From NCBI GenBank assembly GCA_023091735.1, contig JALKBU010001508.1, positions 1-10,139 of the forward strand: a DNA stretch of 10,139 bases, in the 5' to 3' direction. The stretch comes from Trichomonas tenax (taxonomy: Eukaryota > Parabasalia > Trichomonadida > Trichomonadidae). Under the pieces are notes generated by a model. It saw only the letters and a program-made list of their open reading frames with translations, was not told where the DNA came from and ran no database searches. Shown piece after piece: positions 1 to 7,000 of this stretch (positions are counted from its first letter, which is position 1; the number at the start of each line of letters is the position of its first letter). Made by a program: the position numbers and the translations under genes.

Positions 1-174
1 GTTAAGCAGATTAATAACACTATTTATTTAATTTCTGATTTCGATGCTGTTTCACTCTATCCTTCTGCTATTGCTAGACTTTACACGTTAGAAGGAATAC
101 CAAAAGTAATGAAAAATGAAATGCTAAGTGCTGAATATTTAATAAATCATTTATTCAATGATATAATTGTTTAA
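1..174 (+). pseudogene. Polinton/Maverick-type DNA polymerase B fragment
   Basis: The frame is open from base 1 to a TAA at 172-174, giving 57 residues, with the 5' part outside the window. Residues 13-24 read DFDAVSLYPSAI, which is motif A of family B DNA polymerases (DxxSLYPS). D15 would be the metal-binding catalytic aspartate. The following stretch with a YPSAI-RLYTLEGIPK pattern fits the protein-primed group (DNA_pol_B_2) carried by Polinton/Maverick elements, which are very abundant in trichomonads. The frame stops about 40 residues after the motif. The palm and thumb regions with motifs B and C (KxY, DTD) should follow, but I find no continuation of them in the next few hundred bases. 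I read it as the broken end of an old element copy. A linear plasmid or viral protein-primed polymerase cannot be excluded from so short a piece. Confidence 0.72.
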
Positions 175-690
175 ATTTACTTTGAAAAGAAAAACTAAGT
201 GCTTCATTGGCACTGGTAGCCAAAATGCTAGCAATCCAGTCCACATCAAGCATTTAATTTTGCTCTTCAGAGGCACTCTGAAGTGGAAATCTTTGATTTC
301 TTAATGATGGCGTATGAAAGGAAGATCTGTGAGTTTAGCTACTAACACGCGTGGTACCTGTGTCAATGTAGTCCCCAGTTCTTCCCGTCAGACGCGATTT
401 TGAAATAAAAATTAATACATAACTTGAATGATATAGAACTTTACATGTCAAAAATATTACTATTTTGTCAAATAAAACCAGAGATTCCGATAACTTTACG
501 TGACAGATAATATCACTTTTATGTCGCTTTTTCATGACAACTTTCGGTACGTGACAAATAAATCATAACAATAAGAATTTTTATTATTAATTAAACAACG
601 CATTTTAATAACAAATTATAAGAAATTATTAAGATTTCGATATAAATTATAGGAAAATTGTTTATTTTATATTTTAGGGAAATTATAATT

Positions 691-888
691 ATGGATATTC
701 TCAGAGTGGGGATTTATCATGGGTGGACAAAATTTTGGACTACCACAAAAAATCACACTCTGTATACTACTTATATGATATTATAATTGCCAAAGTTGTT
801 TGATTCTTAATGGGCAAATGTTCAAAATCTGACAAAGGAAGCTCTACAAGGTGTTACTTTTGAAGATGAAAAACATAGCTACGCATGA
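691..888 (+). pseudogene. Possible decayed reading frame, unidentified
   Basis: An ATG at 691 opens 31 codons, ending at TAA 784-786. The same frame continues past this stop and a second one (TAA 808-810) to TGA 886-888. The last segment, 25 codons from 811, has an ordinary protein-like composition (WANVQNLTKEALQGVTFEDE). Base composition here is less A/T-biased than on either side. Both points fit a short gene relic with two in-frame stops, but the pieces are short enough to arise by chance. I do not recognise a family. Confidence 0.2.
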
Positions 889-1444
889 TATCAATATAAT
901 AATTATTTAATAAACTAACGATTTAATTGAATTCTGCGCATCGAAGGAAAACGTGACATCTCAAATTTTCTTATGGTTGAGAAACAATAAATGACCAAAT
1001 ATTGCCAATGACCGCTTGAAGGACTGAAATAACTATAAATAATCGATAAATACGCTTTTAATTTAGTAATTAGATACAGGGCCAGCGGAATATATTGTGG
1101 AATAATATATTCTCAGAAACTAATGCATTCAAAACAAACAAAAAACAAAAGCTCAGAAAAATTGATATCGAAAAAAATTTCCTTGCACGGGCTTAAGCAG
1201 CTAATTTATATTGCATCGAAAGTGCTTTCAAATTTTCAGATTTTTCTCTCAATATTTTTGACAGACTAATTAAAATTTTGTTAAACTACTAACCATATGA
1301 TTTCAAGACTAAAATTAATAATTATTTCAATTGAATAAGTTATTGAATTCCCTCAAAAATTTTGATTATGCATATTCTTTTGTTCTCTGCCTAGTCTATA
1401 CACTAAAAATAAGCCAAAAATTGAAATCTGTCTCTATCGTCGGC

Positions 1445-1450
1445 TCAAAA
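1445..1450 (+). promoter_or_regulatory. Candidate initiator (TCA) of the kinase gene
   Basis: The sequence TCAAAA places the A of TCA at 1447, 13 bases upstream of the ATG at 1460. Trichomonad genes typically start transcription at the A of a TCA-containing initiator 5 to 20 bases before the start codon. The short word is common in AT-rich DNA, so this is support for the ATG choice and not proof. Confidence 0.35.
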
Positions 1451-1459
1451 AATATTATA

Positions 1460-2506
1460 ATGAATTTTTGCCCTGATCTCATAGGCGGTGTTTATCAGAT
1501 CAAAGGGGACATTGGACACGGCACGTTTTCGACAGTACGCCTGTGCCAGAACCTCGAAACAGGAAAATATTTCGCGTGTAAGATAGTATCGAGATCAAGA
1601 TTGTTAATGCACAACTTAGAAATGCGTTTTGAAAATGAAATAAGAATAAGTCAGCAACTAAGGCATCCCGGCGTAGTTGCTCTTTACGATGTTCTCAAAG
1701 ATGAACATAATTACTATATCATTATCGAATTTTGTCCGAATGGAGAGCTTTTCAATTTCGTCGTTAGCAGTGGTAAACTATCAGAGCAAGAAGCAAAAAT
1801 CTTTATTTGCCAATTATTGTTTGCATTAAAATACGTGCATTCTCTTGGAATTTGTCACCGTGATTTAAAACCAGAGAACTTATTACTCGATCAAAAAGGC
1901 CGTGTCAAGATCTCAGACTTCGGCCTTTCAAGATTTGTCGGTGTGAACGGACTTGTCAGTACACCATGCGGCTCTCCATGCTACGCTTCCCCCGAGTGTG
2001 TCTCTGGGCAACCTTACGATGGGCGCAAAAGCGATATATGGAGCTGCGGAGTTATTTCTTATGCACTTCTCACTGGGCAGTTACCATGGACAAAGAGAAA
2101 TCAACAGCAATTATTCGAACAGATAAGGAGAGGCGAATACACTATTCCGGATTATTTAAGCAAAGGATGCAAATCGTTTATTTCCGGTTTAATGACTGTC
2201 AACTCAGACTACAGAATGACTATTGAACAAGCCCTCCACCATGAGTGGTTGGCAGACGCGCTTCCCATCTTTTATAAGATCTCAATGTACAACGATATGG
2301 AAATCGAGCCACATCCAACACCTTCTTTACGCAAATTAGATTATATTTTCGAAAAAGACAGTAACAAGGATGATGATATGGATGATAGCAGTGACTATCT
2401 CACAAGCCCGTCAGTATCGCAGACATTGATTTCAGTTAAGAAGACGCTTATTTCGATCAACCCTCATGGATTCCAGGGTCCTGTTCAAGCAGAGGTTGTT
2501 GCATAA
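1460..2506 (+). CDS. CAMK-like serine/threonine protein kinase
   Basis: A 348-residue protein kinase that would phosphorylate Ser/Thr on protein substrates in the cytoplasm or nucleus. All core motifs are present: glycine loop GHGTFSTV (19-26), ATP-binding lysine in FACK (K41), helix-C glutamate (E60), catalytic loop HRDLKPEN (133-140), DFG (153-155), and the activation loop ending YASPE (175-179). The loop STPCGSPCYASPE, with threonine 168 as likely phosphosite, resembles CAMK-like/AMPK-related kinases, a family greatly expanded in trichomonads. The domain ends near residue 265 (HEWL). The tail of about 80 residues has an acidic patch (304-313) and no recognisable UBA or KA1 domain. The frame is open for another 43 codons upstream to a TTG but has no ATG there. 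The ATG at 1460, just after a TCA motif and directly before the kinase fold, is the sensible start. Catalytic activity is inferred from intact motifs; the substrate is unknown. Confidence 0.9.
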   Translation: MNFCPDLIGGVYQIKGDIGHGTFSTVRLCQNLETGKYFACKIVSRSRLLMHNLEMRFENEIRISQQLRHPGVVALYDVLKDEHNYYIIIEFCPNGELFNFVVSSGKLSEQEAKIFICQLLFALKYVHSLGICHRDLKPENLLLDQKGRVKISDFGLSRFVGVNGLVSTPCGSPCYASPECVSGQPYDGRKSDIWSCGVISYALLTGQLPWTKRNQQQLFEQIRRGEYTIPDYLSKGCKSFISGLMTVNSDYRMTIEQALHHEWLADALPIFYKISMYNDMEIEPHPTPSLRKLDYIFEKDSNKDDDMDDSSDYLTSPSVSQTLISVKKTLISINPHGFQGPVQAEVVA

Positions 2507-3346
2507 TATGTTTTCAATTATTATTATTGATGCATTTTTTTGTTTGTATTTTATTATATGATATTAAATATCAATTGCCATGATCAAATTGGTTTTTTAA
2601 GCAGCCATTTGTCAGATGTGAAGTTTACATTTCCAAAACTCAATATCAATCATATTTCCATGTTATTTCATTATATTACGAACTCAATACGTGGGTTCAA
2701 TCTATGGGTTATGTATAAATCTTCAAAATGCCGATTTGGAAGTTAAAAATTAAAAATCAGACCAATTTCTTGATTTTCGAAGGTTCTACTATTAAAGATT
2801 ATTTTAATTATCCAATGATATAATAGAAATAGATTGTTAGAAAGCCCAATATCAGAAAAATGGAAATTCAATATAATTTCACAGTATTGATAGTATTTAG
2901 ACATATGGGTTTATAAAACTGCATCCAGTGAAGATAGTTTACATATTCTGATGAGGGAAATTGTTCTCTGATAATTACATGATTCGAAATCGATATTGAA
3001 TGATAAGAGAAAGCTTAATATATATGTTTATCGTTATATTTGTGATATATTTCAGTGCTATAGTATATTAATATAAGAAAAATAGACCCATAAATAGGAG
3101 AGATATCTTTTTACTAAGGTTGTACCATTAATTAGGGTGATGAAATTTTATTTAGGGGCGATAATAATAATTAGGGTGCCCCCTGCAAAAGAATGGAAAT
3201 TAATACAAATCCAATTTCACTTGATATTTAGTGTTTTTATGTCACACAAAAGCTAAAAACGCGATCAAAATCGATTTCCAGCTGAAAGAGTGGACGATAA
3301 TAATTGAATGAGTTACATAACCAACTTTTTTTCTTAAAATCAGAAA
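2507..3346. other. AT-rich spacer, kinase 3' flank and adaptin promoter region
   Basis: About 840 bases between two genes on the same strand. A frame from about 2558 to 2746 is open for some 60 codons, but it has no family resemblance and its codon use is that of spacer DNA. The notable spot is 3131-3183, where a G-rich word (TTAGGG-like) recurs three times, 19 to 20 bases apart, and can also pair GGGGC (3155-3159) with GCCCC (3178-3182). It lies 165 to 215 bases before the adaptin ATG. No RNA gene is recognised. Confidence 0.55.
3340..3345 (+). promoter_or_regulatory. Candidate initiator (TCA) of the adaptin gene
   Basis: TCAGAA puts the A of TCA at 3342, five bases upstream of the ATG at 3347. 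The Rab gene has a closely similar TCAGAT seven bases before its ATG. Spacing and sequence fit the trichomonad initiator. Confidence 0.5.
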
Positions 3347-5518
3347 ATGGCTCTTCCATACAACCTCCAGTGGGCAAGAGACGATCTCGACAAGGCCCTC
3401 ACAAAGTTCGACATTGTCGGCGTCCGTGCTGGCCTCCAGGAAGTTCTCACACAGTTATCTCTTGGTGTCGACGTTTCTCCACTTCTCGGCTCTGTTATCT
3501 GCGCTTCTGAGGCACACGATATTCCATGCAAGCGTATGGTCTACACAATTCTCACATCAATCGCGCGCAAGGATCCGGAAACATCGATTCTTGTTACAAA
3601 CTCACTTCTCAAGGACTGCTCATCCAACAACCCAATAGTTGCTGGTATGGCTCTCCGCGCTATCTGTGATATCGAAGTTTCCACAATGGCCGATGAGCTT
3701 CCAAAGATTGTCGCTATTGGTCTTGCTGCTTCAAACCCATACGTCCGCCGTATGGCTGTCCTCGCTACAATCCACCTTAACAAGGTCGCTCCGGAGTCAA
3801 TCAAGGAGAAGGGAATTATTAATCGTCTTTACGAACTTCTCCGCGACAGAGATCCACAGATCATCTGCAACTCTCTCTTCGCTCTCTCCGATATCCTCAA
3901 GAATGAAGGCGGCATCGCTTTCGACATGAAGTTGATCCACCATCTCGTTAACTCCCTTCCAAAGTTCTCTGAGTGGGCTCAGGCTGAAGCTCTTCACGTC
4001 ATCTCTCGCTACACACCAGACTCAGACAAGGAGCGCTTCGACATCATGAACATTGTCGATCCATATCTCTCCTCTGCGTCCGCTTCAGTTCTCATCGCAG
4101 CAACAAAGGTTCTCCTTGCCCTCACAGACTCCAAGCAGGAGCTTCAGTGCCAGGTCGTTGCACGCGTTATCCCGAAGTGCATCACACACACAGTTGCTGC
4201 TTCACCAGAAGTCCAGTTTGCTATCTTCAAGCACCTCCACGTTATGGCTCGCCGCTTCCCACTCGTCTTCAAGCCGCACGTTCCACACTTCCTTGTCGCC
4301 TTCAACGATACACCATACATCGCTGAGGCCAAGTTCGAGATCCTCAAGATCATTACAGACGATACATTCGCTCGTGACGTTATTGAGACAACAGCTCGCT
4401 ATGTCCTTCTTGAGAAGCCATTCACAATCGAGGGCTCCATCAAGCTCCTCCGTGATCTTTCTCTCAAGATCCCAGGCGCCATCAAGTTCGTCATCATGAA
4501 ATTCCGTGCTTTCTTCGACATGAAGCGCAAGAACTTGATCAACCAGTGCCTCATCGTTCTTCCAGATCTCATGCGCCGCATCCCATCTGCTCTTCCAGAG
4601 CTCGTCGCTCTCGTCCCAAGTGAGCCACCAGCTGAGCTTTCCGGCCCAGCTCTTGCTGCTTACGCTTGGATTCTTGGTGAGTACGGTGACAGAGTTGCTG
4701 ACTCCGTCTACTGCCTGGAGCACATCATGCTCAAGTTCTGGGATGGCCAGAAGAAGACAGGCGTTGTTGGCATCGCTCTTCCATCCGTTCACGATGAGCA
4801 GGCTATGATGAAGATCTCCCTCATGACATCACTCGCTAAGCTCCTCTTTGTCACACCAGGTGAAGCCAGAACAGTCCTCGCCGCTGCTCTTGCCATGGGT
4901 CTTCATGATACACATCCAGGCGTCAAGGCTCGCGCCCACTTCCTCTTCCAGCTCCTCAAGCAGGACATCGATGCTGCTCGCGCTGCATTGTTGACATCCA
5001 AGGCCTCCCAGGAGCCATTCGTTGAGGATGCCGATGCTGAGAACATCGATATGGTCTTCGATGAGTACAACTCATTCTCTGTTATCTTCGACAAGCCAGA
5101 GGCTGAGTGGAACATCAAGCCAGAGGAGATCGAGCTCCAGGTCGATGAGGAAGAAGAAGAGGGTGAAGACCACAAGCTTGACGAGATCACAGACGAGATG
5201 GCCATTTCTCCAGAGACATTCGAAGAAATGTGGGGCTCCGAGGGTACCGCCACAGTCGAGGATTCCATTTCTCTTGGTTACGAACTCGAGCTCGAGCAGT
5301 TCACTGAGGCCGTCGAGGAAGCTAACATCAAGATCATCGCTAAGGGTGAGAGAGAAGAGGGTGGCATCATGATCTACGCTTACGGCTATGTTGAGGGCAA
5401 CGTCGCACTCATCCAGTGCACAGAACAGGGCGGTGAGATGTCCTTCGTCATCAAGGCTGAGACAGAAGATGTCTGCAACCAGTTCAAGGACTTTTGGCTT
5501 GAGTTCTTCAACGAGTAA
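3347..5518 (+). CDS. AP-4-like adaptor complex subunit beta (beta-adaptin)
   Basis: A large subunit (723 residues) of a heterotetrameric adaptor complex that selects cargo and forms vesicles at trans-Golgi or endosomal membranes. Residues 10-545 are the HEAT-repeat trunk. Conserved adaptin stretches include SLLKDCSSNNPIVAGMALRA (86-105), NPYVRRMAVL (130-139) and WILGEYG (441-447). LLRDRDP (164-170), ILKNEGG (183-189) and IHHLVNSLPKFSEWAQAE (197-214) resemble beta-4 more than beta-1/2 or beta-3. An acidic linker (about 555-615, with a run of glutamates at 601-605) leads to a single C-terminal appendage platform of about 105 residues (618-723, FEEMWGS at the start). Lack of the sandwich half of the appendage is a beta-4 trait, and the length is close to the usual beta-4 length of about 740. 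Codons are strongly C- or G-ending except CCA (Pro) and ACA (Thr), unlike all neighbours, suggesting high expression. AP-4 versus another beta class is my inference from remembered family patterns. Confidence 0.85.
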   Translation: MALPYNLQWARDDLDKALTKFDIVGVRAGLQEVLTQLSLGVDVSPLLGSVICASEAHDIPCKRMVYTILTSIARKDPETSILVTNSLLKDCSSNNPIVAGMALRAICDIEVSTMADELPKIVAIGLAASNPYVRRMAVLATIHLNKVAPESIKEKGIINRLYELLRDRDPQIICNSLFALSDILKNEGGIAFDMKLIHHLVNSLPKFSEWAQAEALHVISRYTPDSDKERFDIMNIVDPYLSSASASVLIAATKVLLALTDSKQELQCQVVARVIPKCITHTVAASPEVQFAIFKHLHVMARRFPLVFKPHVPHFLVAFNDTPYIAEAKFEILKIITDDTFARDVIETTARYVLLEKPFTIEGSIKLLRDLSLKIPGAIKFVIMKFRAFFDMKRKNLINQCLIVLPDLMRRIPSALPELVALVPSEPPAELSGPALAAYAWILGEYGDRVADSVYCLEHIMLKFWDGQKKTGVVGIALPSVHDEQAMMKISLMTSLAKLLFVTPGEARTVLAAALAMGLHDTHPGVKARAHFLFQLLKQDIDAARAALLTSKASQEPFVEDADAENIDMVFDEYNSFSVIFDKPEAEWNIKPEEIELQVDEEEEEGEDHKLDEITDEMAISPETFEEMWGSEGTATVEDSISLGYELELEQFTEAVEEANIKIIAKGEREEGGIMIYAYGYVEGNVALIQCTEQGGEMSFVIKAETEDVCNQFKDFWLEFFNE

Positions 5519-5800
5519 GAAATTTCATTTCTAAATTCTCTCGTTTTTTTATCTAATCATCTAATTTTAATTTAATTTTGAAATCTTTTTTTAAAAAACT
5601 TAATATATTATGATTTCTTATATAGCTATGATCGCTTTTCAAAATATTGCTGATGTAATAGCCTCTAAACACAAGAAAAATTATGAATAATTTAATTTCA
5701 AGGTTGAATAATGATATGTAAGGCATTTTCCATATTACATAAGATGTATAGAAAACAAGTGTTTAATATATATTATCTAGAAACAAAAATTAACAGAAAA
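5519..5800. other. Convergent intergenic region
   Basis: This 282-base AT-rich region lies between the 3' ends of the adaptin (+) and Rab (-) genes. It must hold both polyadenylation regions. I see no gene and no strong stem-loop. Confidence 0.5.
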
Positions 5801-6418
5801 TTAACAGCAATATCCTTTCGAATTTCCTCCGATGGTAATCTCATCGAGTTGGTGATCGAGACTGTCTCTTCTTGACGAACTGAGATTCATTTCCCTTGCA
5901 TTCTCATGTGAATAAATTTGATCTGCAGTATTAAGGAATAAATCCTCTATTTTATCGCCTGACAAAGCGGAAGTTTCGTAATACGCGAAATGATGTTCTG
6001 TTGCCAAATCTTTAGCTTCAACAAAAGGAACTTCTCGTTTCGAAAGTAAATCGGTTTTATTGCCAACCATAACTTTCACAGCGTTCGGTGGTGAAAGGTT
6101 GATTGTGTCGCTGATCCAATCTCCAATGCTATTGAATGTATCACGATTTGTAACATCAAAAACCACAAAAACAGCAGCTGCAGAGCGGAAATAATGCTTA
6201 GTGATGGACCTGAATCTCTCTTGTCCAGCTGTATCCCAGAACTGAATTTTTATTGTTTTTCCGTGGATATCAATTGTTCGACGACTGAATTCGAGTCCAA
6301 TTGTCTGTGTCTGGTTCTCCTCGAAGACGTTCTCGCAAAACATTTTGCACATCGACGTCTTTCCGACGCCCGAATCGCCGACAAGAATAAATTTGAACGT
6401 CCAAAAGTCTTCCCCCAT
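5801..6418 (-). CDS. Rab-family small GTPase
   Basis: A 205-residue Rab GTPase, a membrane-attached switch that controls vesicle transport, docking or fusion. The nucleotide-binding motifs are complete: P-loop GDSGVGKTS (14-22), switch I with TIGLEF (39-44, T39 as the Mg-binding threonine), WDTAGQE (61-67, Q66 as the hydrolysis glutamine), GNKTDL (119-124) and ETSAL (148-152). After a hydrophilic, serine-rich variable tail it ends in Cys-Cys, the double geranylgeranylation site of Rabs. The stretch REVPFVEAKDLA near residue 128 and the G4-to-G5 region recall the Rab4/Rab2/Rab14 group. Trichomonads have very many Rabs and the subfamily cannot be fixed by eye. The ATG is followed directly by the GTPase fold and preceded by a TCA motif. 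The gene converges on the adaptin gene; a functional link is possible but not shown. Confidence 0.93.
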   Translation of the reverse strand: MGEDFWTFKFILVGDSGVGKTSMCKMFCENVFEENQTQTIGLEFSRRTIDIHGKTIKIQFWDTAGQERFRSITKHYFRSAAAVFVVFDVTNRDTFNSIGDWISDTINLSPPNAVKVMVGNKTDLLSKREVPFVEAKDLATEHHFAYYETSALSGDKIEDLFLNTADQIYSHENAREMNLSSSRRDSLDHQLDEITIGGNSKGYCC

Positions 6419-6421
6419 TAA

Positions 6422-6427
6422 ATCTGA
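6422..6427 (-). promoter_or_regulatory. Candidate initiator (TCA) of the Rab gene
   Basis: On the - strand the sequence TCAGAT places the A of TCA at 6425, seven bases before the ATG (A at 6418). It resembles the motif before the adaptin gene. Confidence 0.5.
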
Positions 6428-6994
6428 AACACTATTGCAGGGGGAGATTCTTTAATATGAGATTCACGCTACCATAAAATACATCAAAACTCCTTTAATC
6501 ACAAGATTCATCTAATTCTTCTTTTTGGCTTTGAATCTATACAACATATTAATTAATGTCATTAATAAGAATTTGCTCAAATATTTCTCCAATTATACTT
6601 TTTTCTTCGTTTATTAGAAATCTGATTTTTTTTCTGTTTTAAAATTAAAATTTCTTTTACTGCTGAATATATAAATAATGACTAAAACAATATCGATTTA
6701 TAATATTAATTTTTTGATTTGATTTTTTTAACCTTATGAATTCGAATTTTTGAAAAATTTATGATAAAATAATTTTTTTGTTACTGATGTTTCTGATTCA
6801 TTTTTAATATAGCTTTTCAAAACTTCCTCTATCCAAAGCTCCCTGAGTGATACATAGAGTCTGTGAATAAAGCTATGTTGAAATGATCATTTATTTTTGT
6901 TATATGCATGTAATTCATGCAGAAAAATACTTTTTTTAGTATTATCACCGTTGAAAAAGAGGTATATGATAATGTAATGTGTATAAAAAACAAA

Positions 6995-7000
6995 ATTTAT
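6995..7000 (-). terminator. Candidate poly(A) signal of the W2-domain gene
   Basis: Directly after the TGA stop (7003-7001) the - strand reads ATAAAT, and with the stop's own A this gives AATAAA. Trichomonad polyadenylation uses a short UAAA signal at or just after the stop codon, so position and sequence fit. The other genes here do not show such a clear case. Confidence 0.4.

Larger units (their letters stand above)
175..1459. other. Gene-free stretch upstream of the kinase gene
   Basis: About 1.3 kb without a convincing gene. Positions 181-410 are clearly less AT-rich than the rest and look like old coding or repeat DNA. They include a 29-codon ATG frame on + (314-403) and a 66-codon frame on - (335-535), neither recognisable. 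Positions 441-556 hold five TGTCA/TGACA words. Positions 691-888 hold a possible decayed frame. A perfect 9-bp inverted repeat (1088-1096 and 1104-1112, 7-base loop) lies further right. The rest is A/T-rich DNA typical of trichomonad spacers. I see no tRNA or rRNA. Confidence 0.6.
6419..7000. other. Intergenic region between the W2 gene and the Rab gene
   Basis: This 582-base AT-rich region holds the Rab promoter side on the left and the 3' end of the W2-domain gene on the right. Long T and A runs dominate. Positions 6905-6921 form a small inverted repeat (TGCATG and CATGCA, 5-base loop). Positions 6820-6880 are somewhat less AT-rich but have no recognisable gene or tRNA. Confidence 0.5.

Noticed and set aside
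335..535. 66-codon ATG frame on the - strand
   Set aside because: It spans the junction of the GC-richer block and AT-rich spacer. Its composition changes abruptly at that point and no family is recognisable.
1088..1112. 9-bp inverted repeat as a possible terminator or small RNA
   Set aside because: The arms are almost all A/T, which is common by chance here, and there is no associated transcript signal.
1331..1459. N-terminal extension of the kinase from a TTG codon
   Set aside because: A eukaryotic gene is not expected to start at TTG. The 43 extra codons contain no ATG, have spacer-like composition, and lie before the candidate initiator and the kinase fold.
1966..2226. 86-codon + frame overlapping the kinase gene
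   Set aside because: It lies wholly inside the conserved kinase domain in another frame, so it is a by-product of that coding sequence.
2540..2746. 68-codon frame downstream of the kinase
   Set aside because: It starts at TTG (first ATG about 2558), uses spacer-like codons, and no motif is recognisable. It is within chance length.
4202..4792. 196-codon frame antisense to the adaptin gene
   Set aside because: Long antisense frames here follow from the C/G-ending codon bias of the adaptin gene. The product is low-complexity and matches no family I know.
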